Shown piece after piece: positions 38,001-50,145 of a stretch of DNA of 64,000 nucleotides. Each line of letters begins with the position of its first letter. The stretch's first letter is position 1. The notes beneath the pieces were generated by a model, which saw nothing but the letters and a program-made list of their open reading frames with translations, had not been told where the DNA came from and did no database searches. This stretch comes from Earliella scabrosa. Lineage: Eukaryota > Basidiomycota > Agaricomycetes > Polyporales > Polyporaceae. A program made the translations under genes and the position numbers. The stretch covers positions 310,001 through 374,000 of the forward strand of contig JABYQQ010000011.1 of NCBI GenBank assembly GCA_022605405.1, written 5' to 3'.

Positions 38001-41000
38001 CACCCAAGACCTCGCTTCCTGTTCCGGATGCAGAGCTCGAGGGAGATGATCAACCGGACGTCCCGATCTTCCAAGCGCAGCTTTTCGACACCGATGCGAA
38101 CCAGGCCGAGCTTGACGATGGTGAGCACTGCCCGACGTCGCCATCAGAGGACGACACGAAGCGCTCCTTCGACTTCACTGGCGAGTTGCGCAAGCTCAAC
38201 GAGTCTGGAGGCTCCGACCGCGCCAGCTTCGTCGAACAGCTCGAGACGGCGTTCAAGACACCTGCGCGCATTGAGCTCGGCTTTGACTTCCTTGCGCCGC
38301 CGGTACCCGCGCTCCCGAAGAACCTGCGCCCCGACCCGGTCGAAGACGTCCCCAAGAGCTTCTCGAACTTTGAAGACACAACGTCGATGTACGGCGCGTC
38401 GGAGGAGGGCGGCAACCGCGACTCTGGTTTCTCGCAGGACCAGGACCACGATATCAGCTTCATGATGCGCGAGCTAGAGGATGAGTGCCGGGCGTACCCT
38501 GCATTGTCACGTCACTCGTCGATGCAGTCGAAGCCCTCGGATGGCTGTCTCAACCGCGACTTCAAGTTCGGTGGCAAGCCGTCTGCACAGGACTCGACGA
38601 CGGACTCGGACATCGCGCAGCTCACACTGTCGGATATCATCCCGCCCCTGTCGCACTCCCGGTCGCGCTCGAGTGGTTCGGTGATCGAAGAGGACAGCTC
38701 GGTCCTCAAGTCGATTATGGCAAAGGCGACGGAGATCCTGCCCGAGGAGTCGGAGAGCCGCTCGCGCGTGAACTCGAACGTGAGCTCCACGTCCAAGAGT
38801 CGCGTCAATGTGTCGCCAGTGGCGGACCAGACCGCGGGTACTCAAGGTCATTCGCGGACCGAGTCCGGCTTGAGCTTCACCGGCTTCGAGTCGTTCGACG
38901 AGGTCAGGCGCGCCTTCGAGTTTGGGCCCAACCGCCCGGCCTTCTATCCTCCACCCAACGCAGTGTTCCGACCCGCTCATGGCCGCGACATGTCTGTCTT
39001 CAGCATCGCGTCGGTGTCTTCGTACGGTGCGGTCGTCCACTCCGGTGTACAAGATCCATTCGGATATGCCCGTCATGAACCTAGCAGGCCGCCCTCAATG
39101 GACGACATCTCGATCTCGATGTCCATGACGGTCGATGACACGTTCCAGTTCATCCGTCGTGACCAGCCCCGCAGACGTGTAGACAGCGATGCCTCGAGCT
39201 TCTATTTCCAGACGAGCATGATGCACCCGTACCGCCGTGGGCACCGCCGAGGACCGTCAGCGATGTCCGTCGCCTCGAACGCTGGACCCCCTATCAGCTT
39301 GTACAACCGCAGCTTCGGCCACCACCGACGCAACGAGTCCAACACGAGCGCAAGCTCCGTTGCGATGTCCTACGCGATGCACGGCGCCAGTGGTGGACGC
39401 GCGGCGTGGGCACGGCACAACCGCGACTTCTCCGTTGACTCGATCATGAGCGATATCTCGGAGCGGCCGTTGGCGCGCCCTGGGCTGGGCGACAAGATGT
39501 TCGACAATGCGCACGGGGCGCCGCTCAGTGCGATCTCCGCGTCGCCCGAGAGCACGTACAGCGAGCCAGACGAGGTGAACCGGACGTCCTGGGACTCCAT
39601 CATGGATCAGGAGAGGTATACGTCCGTGGAAGACTCGCTCTTTGACAAGACGGGCAAGCGCACGTCGGTGTCCTCAGAGTCGGTGTTCGGCTTCGACCCC
39701 TCGTACGCGGCGTACGGGCGGTACGTACCCAGCCAGCAGTTCAGGCCGCTGTCGATCATGAGCGAGATGAGCGTCCATAGCCCGGTGAAGGAGGACGACA
39801 CCATGATCACGGTGAGTCCGTCTGCCGGTGCGGTGGTGATGATGATGCTGATGCTGTGTGTCCGAAGATGCTTGGTGGTGGACACGTTCGTAGGCGCTCC
39901 GTGAGCTCTTTGGTTGATGCCTCGCCCTGTGTTCGGATGGAGAGGCACCGGCAAGCCGCGCTTCCCGGAAGGGTGCTGCAGTTCGAAGCGGAACCCCCCG
40001 CGAAGGAGTCGCCCAAGACCAGACTGGTGGCTCAGCCGTCGATCGCGTCGACGTCCTCGTTCCAGTTCGGCGGCGAGCGCATGATCAAGGCGCGCCAGGG
40101 ACTGCTCGAGCGTCAGAGCTTGGAGGATAGCGCGCTCATCGCGCAAGGTGAAGATCTCCTTGCCTCATGTGGGTAGTTCCTCAGTCTTGCATCGTGTTGA
40201 TAGCTGACGTCGGTCTTAGTGCGCGAGCATTCCATCTTCAACCGCCCTTCACCCGCTGGTCGCTCGCGGTCAAGTACATGCACCTCAGCTTCGTCGGGCA
40301 CTGATACTCCCCCGCTCTCGGCGTCAGATGGGTCGTCTGTCTCTGGCGGTTCCCAGTCCAGCATCGACCTCGGCCACCTCAACACGCTGCTCGCGAACGC
40401 AACTCATCCTAGCAGCGGTGTCGCACGCGCTCGTGCCCGCGCACGGGCGAGGGGTACGGGTCACCGTCGTCGCATCGACGAAGCTCGCATGTCTCGATCG
40501 TCAGTGTACGAGACCATCCAGGAGGAGGGCTCTGTCCTCTCGAGCTCGCCGTCGAGCCACCACCCGACGCCTCAAAGTGCAGCCAAGCTGATGTCGAGTC
40601 CGATGGTCAACAACTCGGTCTACGTCGTCGAGAGCGACAGGGATTCCATCTATAGCGAATGGGACGAGGAGCACGGCATCACGACGTTGCGCAGGTATTA
40701 CGCGCTCCGTGACGAGGCGCAGGTGACGGTTGACGAGAGCAAGCGCGTATGGTCGGACACCCCCTTCTCGCTGTTCGCGGTGCAATGTGAGTGGTGGTGT
40801 GGATCTGTGCAGCGATGTCGTGTCTGATGTAGTGCGCTGGTAGCCTTCCAACCTCCGCGCGAGCCCATTGAGATGCAGGCGATGCTTGAGCATTCTCAGA
40901 AGAGCTACGGTCCCTTGCCTTCCGAGCTCCGTCCCCACCGCGTACGGTCCCGAACGTCGTCCAGGGCGTCGCCGTACCCTCTGAGGGCGATCAGGTCCAC

Positions 41001-41485
41001 GCTGTCTCCAGAGAAGCCCCGCTCGTCACCCATTCAGGTCTTCACCGACGCTCCGAGCAAGCCATTTGCTGCAGTCATGCACGACAACTCCATCCTCCGC
41101 GAGGTGCAGCGCAACACGAACGTCAATGTACCCACTCCACCGCCTGCACTTGGCGAGATCAAGCCGTTCTCACCGTTCCATATCGAGCTTGATACGTCGA
41201 AGCAGGCCAAGAACGTGATGGGTCTCCCTGCACGTCCGCGGGTGACTTCGAGCACGCGTCGTGCCGCTCTCGGTTGGTCCAAGCGCAGCACTGGCAAGTC
41301 CAGCACGCAGGACTGCAAGGAGAACTCGGTCATCATCCCCACGTAAGTCCGCATCTCTGTCGATGCCACGCTGTGTATCTAATCTCGCCCTTCGTGATCA
41401 CAGGCCGTCCGAGACTCTCAGGATCAACCGGCCTCGTCCTCGTGGGCGACCCACTCCGGCGCGTGTTGCGGTCCCGGCGGCATAG
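35014..41485 (+). CDS. Very large Ser/Pro-rich, mostly disordered protein
   Basis: Seven exons (35014-35680, 35735-37006, 37062-39811, 39868-40168, 40220-40786, 40844-41342, 41404-41485) join in frame to 2045 residues. It begins MRNTLPLLSRAPAPNSSFTR. A very lysine/glutamate-rich block around 36050-36210 (KEKEKDEKKIKEKGEIKK and similar) probably forms a single charged helix. A short ordered-looking segment follows, AMLSLLDAATNDLASLINRL. After it come long Ser/Asp-rich stretches with many SIMS.MS-like repeats (SIMSDIS, SIMSEMS, DDISISMSMTVDDTFQFIRR) and IYSEWDEEHGITTLRRYYAL. There is no transmembrane helix or catalytic motif. Conserved short islands within disorder suggest a scaffold or phospho-regulated protein; this is inference. 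No family name can be assigned. Confidence 0.8.
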
Positions 41486-42195
41486 TCTTCCCTTCTCCCT
41501 ACCATATCTAGCATAAACCACATCACATCCTCCTCCTCATCCTTCACGCCTTCGCTTTCGTCTGCTTGTCAATGCTGTGGACGCTTCTTGTCATCCACGA
41601 GAAGGTCGTGTCGCTCCCATCTATGCTATGCACATATCAGTCTATGCCCCCACGTCTCACACACATCACGACTTCGGTTCTTTCTGCATCACACACCAAG
41701 AACAGTTGTACTCTTTCCCCATTCCCCTTCCGTCTTCCCGTTTCTGCTCTCTGCTCATTGATGCAGACCTTCGCTCGCTCATGCTCACTTGCTCCCGCGA
41801 GTGCGTGCGAAGGACTCGGGAGGACGCTTCTTGGTCCATCTCGGAGTTGTCTGCATTCGGACGAGGTGCGACTTGTACATATTTGCCTGTACTTGCCATC
41901 TCGTATGCAGCTCGGCTCTAAGTATTCTTTCACGTAACTCTCAGAAAACTGGCTTTGTGTCGTACTTTCGTCGAACGAATACATGATGCTTTGCTGGATG
42001 ATGTCGGGACTGCTCCACGCTTGAGATCGGATGGTGCGGCCCGTTTGCGGGCCGGTTAAGCCTCCAGTTGTGGCACTAGTTCAAGTGACCTCATCGAACC
42101 GTTGCCCATCTCAACGATCGACTCTCTACTCTCACTCTCACCCTCAGCGATCTCCACCATCTACTACGACAACGACGAGCTCGTCTTAGCCAACG
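41486..42195. other. Intergenic region upstream of the PEBP gene
   Basis: Pyrimidine-rich, with no supported gene. It contains the 3' region of the large gene and the promoter and leader of the PEBP gene. Confidence 0.5.
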
Positions 42196-42963
42196 ATGTC
42201 CGCCGACCCGCTTACGGCCATCGTCAGCGCGCTCCAGAAGGAGCAGATCATTCCCGATGTCGTGCCTGCCTCGCTCGCCTTCAATCCAACTGTCATCTTC
42301 TCGGTAGTGTATCCCAACGGCGCGGAGGTCAACCTAGGGAACGACATGACCGTGGAGGAGACGCAAGATGAGCCGGAGATCAGGCTGGCGGCGATGAATG
42401 GGCCGTGGGACGACCAGCCCGAGGCGTCGTACACGCTCGCGATGCTGGACCCGGACGCGCCGTACAGAACGGACGCGATATATCGCTCATTCAGACACTG
42501 GGTGGTACGTGGTGTTGCATTGGATGCATGGACCTGGACAGTGGTGTTGAGGGTTGGTATGGGTTTGCAGATCACTGGCTTGAAAGCACCTGCTGTCACG
42601 TCCAACTCGGCCGAAGCTCTGAACGCGCTGAAGACGCATCCGTCGACGACGCCGTACCGACCACCCGGCCCACGCCCTAACTCAGGCAGCCATAGATATA
42701 GTGCGTTTCTATCTTGAGCGTGCATCGTGCACCGGGGCGGCATTGACTCTGTACTTTTCTTACCGCACTCAGCATTCCTACTTTTCCAAGAACCCACAGG
42801 CGCGGAGCCGTTTACCATCCCTCAAGGTGCGCCCGAGTATGGTGCGGCACTGGAGGAGCGTCGAAGCTGGAACCCTATATCATTCGCGGAGAAGCACGGC
42901 CTCAAGCTCGTCGGCGCGAACTACTTCCTGGTAACGTCCCCTGAGGTTGATGCGACGCAGTGA
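42196..42963 (+). CDS. Phosphatidylethanolamine-binding protein (PEBP) family
   Basis: Three exons (42196-42504, 42571-42700, 42773-42963) give 209 residues. The hallmark ligand-pocket motifs are present: LDPDAPYRTD with the nearby FRHWV, and GPRPNSGSHRY followed across the second splice by TFLLFQEP. Fungal relatives include carboxypeptidase Y inhibitor (yeast TFS1-like) and small lipid- or kinase-binding proteins. No signal peptide is evident, so it is presumably cytosolic. The first exon starts MSADPLTAIVSALQKEQIIP, as in fungal PEBPs. The family call is firm and the partner is unknown. Confidence 0.9.
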
Positions 42964-44761
42964 ACGCACGCACGAAGACGGAAGTAAGCCATGTAACATG
43001 TATCGTACAACAACAACGACAATTTGAGGTGCGAAATAGGCTCCGGCTCTGGCGAGACCTCTCCACAGGCTTGCGAGCCACGCTCTTGCCGGGTTCAAGC
43101 CATCCCCGAAGCCTTTGGAACAACAGGATGGGATAACTCGGGTACACAGGTCATCTCTCATACGCTTGCCGCACCGTGTTGTCGCTCATAGGCGTATCTC
43201 ACTACACCTCCAGACGCTTACTCATGTCTTGTCAGCCATCACTGGGCCGCAGGGGATGACAGCCTTCGACATCGCATAGGATGCATGGGCTTTCATCCTC
43301 GGGTCTTCTCGCACATTTAAATGTCCACCGATGGATCTGGCATTGCGCAGGTGGTGATGGTGCAGAGCTACGGCGCAGTTAGAGCGCACCGGAGACGGGT
43401 GTCGGACTCTGCGCCACTTTCCGCTCTGCCTCGGCCTGTATGTGTCATGCCGTAGGAGTGGCAGACATGGCACTCAACCTGCGGGGAGTGCTGCGTAATC
43501 CTTCGAGTATGCAGGTCTGGACCTCGCTCTCAGGCCTCCCCCACATATGCAGATAGAGCGCGGCCTTACACGGGCTCGATCCCTGGGTATAGGGCAAAAC
43601 GCACTAGTCTATGCGTGGCCATTCGGCTGTCCGGGGACTCCTCCTGTCGCAGTCATGCTCGCTGCTTCGTTCCCTTCAACTTCATTGGTTGTTGCAGTTG
43701 CGGCTGTGGCGGCGCACTTTCAGGAACGTGAGTCCGAACGTGCCTCCTATCCGAGCACGTCCACAGTTCGGTTGTACTACTCATTCAAACTCATCTCCCG
43801 ACCCTGGCCGTCACCGTCATGCACCACTCCTGTGAGCGACTGTTGAGTATACCTGAGGGCACACGCGCCACGATTCACTGGTACTGTCCGCGATGATGAG
43901 CATTCATCGCCGCACAAAAGTCGTCTACTCGTGGTCGTTGGTCATTGCACCGCGACGTTTCCGCGACTCCACGGGCACCTATTCACAGTTCTGTTATGAG
44001 GTGCGTTCTTGTTCTCGTTTGCTCTCGTGAAGATAGTGATAACGCAATCCGACGCGGACCAACTTGAAGTCAACGATTGCTAACGGAGCTAGCATTGGTG
44101 GTTGTATGTAGACTGCGATCACACACGCGAGTGCTCCGAGATCGCATTAACTTATGCTTCGAGCTTGGTGTTGGATCGAATACTATTCGTGAGTGAGACT
44201 CCGAGTCCACGGATTCTCACCGGCGCAAAGTCAAAGTCGCCTTCGATTCGAATGCAATCATTGTCATTCATTGCGTTCCGCACCAACTAGGGAGTCCTGT
44301 AGGGGGGCAAGACTCCGACTCATATGGTATGTGGGAACACCGAGCGACGAGCCTCATGCCTTCCTGCCGATCGGGGCCCGTTCGGTCACTCTTACTCCGC
44401 GCCTCAAGCACGTCCGCGACAACGTTAACACTCCCCCGTCGTCAATGTTCATCTGGTATCTAGACGCCGCCCGGATGAACACGGTGCTCTCAATGTCCTA
44501 GGATATACGAGAGCCCCCCTACGCCCACAACTGAGGCTTGCTGTGGAATGAATGTGCTGGTTGGGGATGAAACACGAGTACGCCGTCCATGCCCAACCCA
44601 GACAAGGCGCCACCAAGACGACCTGTGGGTGCGCCCAGTGGATGCTCGCGAGCTCGGATCTGCAGCGGTGTGCCTGCTATAAAGAAGTTCCGAAGAAGAC
44701 TGACAGGGTGACCCTCAGACTGCTAGCCTTCCGCTCAACGTGCACTCACTAGCATCTGGTC
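42964..44761. other. Gene-poor interval before YG/TRQV gene B
   Basis: No supported coding chain. Short frames at 43547-43846 and 44193-44501 lack domains. This is the left border of the accessory region. Confidence 0.45.
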
Positions 44762-45908
44762 ATGTTTTCGACCTTCGGCGACCTCTATTCACTCGGCTTG
44801 ACACCGGATATGGACCGGTCAACAGCCGCCACAAACTCTTTCCCGTACCAGCCCTTCCCCAGTCACACCTACCCGATCATGACCTCAACATCTGTCGTCC
44901 CTCATCCTGTATACGCGCAACAACACGTCATGACCGTCGGAAATCCAGTGACCCGGTCAAGGCCATCTGAAGTCTTAACAGCATTGTCAACAGAGGTGAG
45001 TGATAACTTTATCAGATACACGGTATTCGATTTACTCATATCCGGAAACTTCATCTAGGTTTCGTCCAGAGAGCCGGAGAGAATGCTGCGCAGAACACGA
45101 GCTGCTCCATATCGACGCCCGAGTCCCTCCACGTCCACCACACATAATTTTAGCCAAACCTCGCATGTTGGTAGCAATGGCTTGATGCCTACCTCGTCAG
45201 CCCACGATCCTTTCAACCGTGCCATCCATCCGTTGAGCTCCGCGTTACATGTACGTTACATCACCTCCGTGATGGGCGCGGGAGTCCTCTAACGACCAGT
45301 AGATTATTCCTCAAGAGAGATACCTGCGGGGAGTCCGCCGTCGTAAAACTCCATACCTCGTTCACTTCGATGAAGGGGGCGTCAACGTTGCAGACGCGCT
45401 AGTCCACGAGCTCTCTGCATATAACGAAGACGCATTTCCTCCTAATGAACGGCCGGGAGATAAGATCATTGTCCGATTTCTAGTCAGTACCTCTCGCATT
45501 CTTGTCGAAGAACAACCTTGGACTGACGCCATATGCTACTAGTTCAAGCCTGAGATGACGGGCTGGTTGAGCAGTTGGAGCCACCAATATACTATCAAGT
45601 CTGCTTGCTGTTCAACTCTGTCAATAGGGAGGCTTGCTTCGGTCGTAGCAAGGGCCGTGAATGACTATCTGGTGAGGCTATCGGATAAAATCTTGGTATG
45701 GCATGCGGTCCCTAATACTCGACGACTTGAGTAGAAGAACGCAAGAGGATACAAATACCCCTGCTGTTGGAATGGGACACCTGTCAAGCTCGAGCAGCTT
45801 TATATGATGGGGATTGAGAGAGTCTCCCAAGGAAGCGTTCAGGCTGTACTGGGAGTATCCTCTGCGTCACACACTCACGCCATGATGCACGCAACTATCC
45901 CAGCGTAG
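44762..45908 (+). CDS. YG/TRQV-family protein B, divergent, unknown function
   Basis: Five exons (44762-44995, 45059-45250, 45303-45482, 45543-45671, 45735-45908), all phase 0, give 302 residues. The first two exons are Ser/Pro/Thr-rich (MFSTFGDLYSLGLTPDMDRS at the start). Exon 3 has HFDEGGVNVADALVHELSAY and AFPPNERPGDKIIVRFL, aligning with the YG.xGF block of family members A, D and F. Exon 4 (HQYTIKS ... LSIGRLASVVARAVNDYL) aligns with the TRQVNVL...PTK...LA block. Exon 5 has LEQLYMMGIERVSQGSVQAV, aligning with the VS.G..QP block. The exon-for-block correspondence is the main evidence for homology, since identity is low. The function is not known. Confidence 0.65.
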
Positions 45909-46741
45909 CATCGAATATAGCCAGGGTTGGATACTTATGATATTTTCTAGTACTACAGCGTAGTGGTAGCAGGCTCCTGATATTGCAGTCACTCAAGAAT
46001 CATCACTCCGAGTCACTGTCTAATTGTTTATGTTCAAATATGTATTTGAAGCATGATGCTGTTGTACATATACAATAGTATTAGAGGTTGAATCAAATGG
46101 AACTATCGACGAGTATGTTGGGAAGTCCCGGGGGGATTTGATCGGTCAAGAAACTCGCAACATACAACATGGCAAGGTGTCCGAGTGGCAATCAGACTTG
46201 AAGCACCAGATGCACCGGTTGGTGATTGGCTTCAGCCACACTTCGGACTTCACCCAGGTGAGGTCCGACGATCAGTAGTAATAATCCAACCATTACCGCT
46301 ATGATGACACGAAGATGGCATGAATCCATCTCCCTGCAACTACGTACAGGGTTGACGAGGTCAAACCTCACATCATCCCGATTCCGACTCGGGTGTGAGC
46401 TGAGGCATCACTTCCGATATGACGCTCTATATTGTTCACAATCATATGCTGCTTGGTGTGAGACCAGATATCAACTTAAGCTGCCCCTCAGAAGGATTTT
46501 GAACCACATATATGATATATAGCGACCGTCATAGCCGATATAGGGTGAAGTACTCGATCCAGACATAGCCTCATTGTGGATGCGATGGACCATATCTCAA
46601 GATATCGTGGTCTGTGCAAAGCGGGGCTCGACGGATTTATTCCACGCATTGTCTGTGGTCTCAACGGCCTCTATTTAACTGCTCTCCTGTGCCTTCAGCC
46701 TTACCTCTTCACCACACACACTCTGACAACCGAGCCATACC
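45909..46741. other. AT-richer intergenic stretch
   Basis: No coding chain is supported. A TATA-like TATTTAA at 46673-46679, about 65 bases before the ATG at 46742, probably belongs to the small gene downstream. Confidence 0.45.
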
Positions 46742-47067
46742 ATGAACGCCCCTTCAGCCATATTCTTTAACGTACAAAAGGTTGCAGAACGTCACGACGC
46801 AGTCATCTACACCCCCGATGGATGCGCCTACAAGCTCATGAACGGATGCTGGGAGTTCGTGGACTCGGTGCTCCTCACCTCTCAAGGGCATCCACCAGTG
46901 GTACGATACCTCATTGCTTCAATCCCAGCCATACAGCTGAAAAATATGCTCAGATCAATATCAATAGCTTCCCACAGGGAAGCGTCATGTTTGATCTAGC
47001 TCAAGACCGCTTGATCTCCTATAAGAACGCGATCGCATGGATTCCGGGTGACGAACTTGAATCATGA
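46742..47067 (+). CDS. Small 90-residue protein of unknown function
   Basis: Two phase-0 exons (46742-46900, 46954-47067) separated by a 53-base GT-AG intron give 90 residues. The start is MNAPSAIFFNVQKVAERHDA and the end is AIAWIPGDELES. A compact promoter (tctatttaa) and a pyrimidine-rich leader precede the ATG. The second exon opens INISFPQGS-like (ININSFPQGSVMFDL), faintly similar to the VSQGSVQAVL block that ends YG/TRQV protein B just upstream. It could be a C-terminal remnant of that family or an unrelated small gene. There is no signal peptide or known domain. Confidence 0.5.
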
Positions 47068-48460
47068 ACTCTTGCGGGAATCGGCTGGCAGACTCGAGGT
47101 AGGTAGACCTATAGCACTGAAGCATACTAGCGCTGACTTGTATGGCTCATAATGTGGCTGTTGTCTATTAGTATGAGAGGGTGATCATGGCAAGAACACT
47201 CTTGAGCAATGTGCACTCCGAGTGTAAGCGCTCATGGACATTATTGCTTGTATCCATAGCGGTGTAAGGGTATGCGGCTAGCTGTATCAATCACCCATAT
47301 ATAATCAGGAAGGGCCACTCGTGCCGGGCTTGTATCGGATTGGGCGGGAATATAGTCTCTGTATATTGAGATAGTGCCACATGATGTCGCACGGACGCAC
47401 CACTAGCGTTGCTTCAACTCCAGAGACTCGTAAACACCTAATACAAACTGACGGAAGGGTGGTACTCTTTCCATCCACAGAGGCAAAAACCCTTGTTACA
47501 ACTTACGACGCTTACTGACTAGCGAGATACGTCTTGCAATTGGCCTCATCCTCACTGCATTCGTGGTTCTTTCAGGTCCATAGTGTCCATGCTGCGTGAG
47601 CTGTTTTATATGTGGTTCGCTACGAGCACTCGTTACTTACCCTTTACATATAATACACATACTACTGCATCAAGCCATTGAAGAGTGAGCGAGTTGCCTA
47701 CGGTGGGCCGTGGCACAACTGAGCAACATCTGAGAAGAAGTCAGGCTCGGGTATGACTAGAGTTATGGACAACAACACTGTCCCAATGTGACTATACCAG
47801 CTCGACTCGCGCGTTGTTGCTAACTGCGAGCGGAGGCGCTTCTCCACAGATGAATCCCCTGCGGGTTCCACGAGGCACGGATATCCGGATGAATCTTAAA
47901 GCTTAAAGCCGGACTTCATACCCACTGTGTTCCGTAGGTCTTGAGCATCAGTATGACAACTTCAATCTGACCCTAAATCTCTTCCTGCAGTGATACTCTA
48001 GCGTAGATACCTTTACGCCGACCGCACATATAGTCCAAACATTCAAGAAGAACGTACTAGAGCAGTCGTGGTTCGACACTAATCGTCGCTCGGACGCTGA
48101 TCGTGAGAATGGATATCCAACTCCTCACTCGCACGAGGTCCAACATGCGTCGCGCTTCCGAGATCCCGTGCCAAGCGCCGCGTCAACCTTCTCTCGCTGC
48201 GACGCACTACGACGTGCACGTTCTGGATATCCGTGTAGGAGTGCAGCGCGTCATGGTTCTCGAAGTACTTGAGCACTATAAGTGTAAGTGAAGTCGCTGA
48301 GTCCCTGCCATACTCACCTCCATCATCTTCCTAGGCCTGCGGTGTCTCCATTGTTTGGAGGGTCTATCTTTGAAGACACGACTTGGTACTCTACCTCACG
48401 TCGGACGTAACTACGCGCACGACTCCTTCCTCACTGCACGATACAAGCAGTCTATTCTCA
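47068..48460. other. Intergenic region left of the inverted-repeat element
   Basis: No supported gene. A short frame at 48103-48291 may be an exon remnant but has no partner exons that I can support. Confidence 0.4.
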
Positions 48461-48469
48461 GAACCGTAC
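48461..48469 (+). repeat. Target-site duplication, left
   Basis: GAACCGTAC directly precedes the element. The identical 9-mer lies at 50146-50154. Confidence 0.75.
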
Positions 48470-48475
48470 ACCAGT

Positions 48476-48812
48476 TTCAATACTTAGGATAATCGTGGCA
48501 CGATAACTAAAGGCCTTTAGAGATCATCTTGCCCAGTAACGGTGGGCGTCTCGTGGGCTACAATGAATCCGAGGAGTTGATGCGGGGATCAGCGCGGGAT
48601 ACAGCATAATCCTGAGGTTAGCCCAGGATTAACTCTGCAGGACACAGTTGTTCGCGGGAATAATCGCGCGCTTGATCGCGAGGATTAAGCTGGATTAAGG
48701 CGAGGCTGGCGAGCAAGCGCCTGCGCGTGAAAAATGCTAGCAACGAGCTAGATTCGAACACGCGTCGTCACAAACACGAGATTGAGCGACGTGTCTACCA
48801 CCTGCGCCAGCC
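48476..48812 (+). repeat. Terminal inverted repeat, left arm
   Basis: Near-identical reverse complement of 49813-50139. The left arm holds about 10 extra bases (around agcgacgtgtct) that the right arm lacks. The inner part carries a tRNA-like box A/box B sequence on the minus strand. Confidence 0.85.
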
Positions 48813-49357
48813 ACGGCGGGCACCGCCCCAGAACTGGTCGCCAGAAATGTTCGGGAAAATCTCCACTGAGGCGACCTGACCTGAACATTCACCATGCATA
48901 TGAGGCGCTGTAACAGCTAACCTATACCGACACTATAGCTCAACTTTCCGGTAGTAGGAAATGAAGAATACTTCGGTGTCATTTCCGATAGAAAGAAATG
49001 TTCCCTCGAGGTGAACTATTCGGTGGCGGGGGGTTTGAACGGGAAGAGGTGACCTATCCAGGGCAGCAGAACGTGGCATAATGGTCGGAATGTGACATAT
49101 CTGCGCGCTGATTAGGTGACATTCACTCGGAGGCCTTTCTGAGTCATTGATAGGCTACCTTTGTCCATCCTTTCCAGTCGCAGTCTTTGTTCACTTGTAA
49201 GGCTTCCTTCCTTGCTCACTTAAAGGCTCGACAAGGCTCCAGCTAATGCTACCTCTCCAGATAACGATAATCATGCTCAAAAGATCAAGTCAGGTCGCCT
49301 CAGTGGAGATTTTCCCGAACATTTCTGGCGACCGGTTTTGGGGCGGTGCCCGTCGTG
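48812..49357. mobile_element. Inner inverted-repeat unit A
   Basis: About 546 bases with terminal arms of about 69 bases. The left arm, 48812-48880, reads CACGGCGGGCACCGCCCC and continues to GGCGACCTGAC. Its reverse complement lies at 49289-49357. There are a few mismatches near the ends. No coding frame is present. Confidence 0.75.
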
Positions 49358-49815
49358 AGCGGACCTTGTATTAAATAGACTGTAGACAGTGTACGTACCC
49401 TTGCTCTCTCCACGGACTTAGCACACAAAGCTCTAGGTCGTTCTTGCTCTCTGTTCCTGTACCATACAAGGAGATGTTACTCACCTCTTAGGGGCAAGTG
49501 TACGTTACTGGGATGTATGGCAGCTCATTCGAGATCTCATCAGAGAGTCAAGGATTACCTATGGAGCTAGTGTCGTTTTGTTGAGTGGTTTTGAAGTCTG
49601 CAATGGCGGTCTAGGATCTCATCGAGGGTTCACACTTCAGCCACAGATACACAGCTTGTACAGTGGGATAAGGGGCTTCAGATATTCGCCCCTCTGCCAG
49701 TGCTCCAGCCGCTCCACAGGGTCACAACACAGAGCTGGAGGGCAACCAGTACGAAGTCCGTGGAGAGAGCAAGGGTACGTACACTGTCTACAGTCTATTT
49801 AATACAAGGTCCGCT
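49358..49815. mobile_element. Inner inverted-repeat unit B
   Basis: 458 bases with 62-base arms (49358-49419 and 49754-49815) beginning AGCGGACCTTGTATTAAATA. The arms look essentially perfect. The internal part has only a short frame without features. It abuts unit A directly. Confidence 0.8.
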
Positions 49816-50139
49816 GGCGCAGGTGGTGGCCAATCTCGTGTTTGTGACGACGCGTGTTCGAATCTAGCTCGTTGCTAGCATTTTTCACGCGCAGGCGCTT
49901 GCTCGCCAGCCTCGCCTAAATCCAGCTTAATCCTCGCGATCAAGCGCGCGATTATTCCCGCGAACAACTGTGTCCTGCAGAGTTAATCCTGGGCTAACCT
50001 CAGGATTATTCTGTATCCCGCGCTGATCCCCGCATCAACTCCTCGGATTCATTGTAGCCCACGAGACGCCCACCGTTACTGGGCAAGATGATCTCTAAAG
50101 GCCTTTAGTTATCGTGCCACGATTATCCTAAGTATTGAA
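49813..50139 (-). repeat. Terminal inverted repeat, right arm
   Basis: Reverse complement of 48476-48812. On the plus strand this arm carries a tRNA-like segment with box A tggcgcaggtgg (49815-49826) and box B gttcgaatc (49856-49864). Confidence 0.85.
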
Positions 50140-50145
50140 GTCACT

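Larger units (their letters stand above)
48470..50145. mobile_element. 1.68 kb composite inverted-repeat transposon, non-autonomous
   Basis: The element has terminal inverted repeats of about 330 bases (48476-48812 against 49813-50139). The outermost matching sequence is TTCAATACTTAGGATAATCG on both ends. It is bounded by the 9 bp duplication GAACCGTAC. Long arms with a 9 bp duplication fit Mutator-like (MULE) or foldback elements, a classification by inference. It contains no transposase-like frame, so it is non-autonomous. Two further inverted-repeat units lie end to end in its centre (48812-49357 and 49358-49815). The element sits about 105 bases upstream of a possible gene start at 50259. 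Confidence 0.85.

Noticed and set aside
48740..48815. A genuine tRNA gene in the left transposon arm
   Set aside because: Box A and box B are present but the acceptor and anticodon stems do not pair properly, so it is treated as tRNA-derived sequence only.
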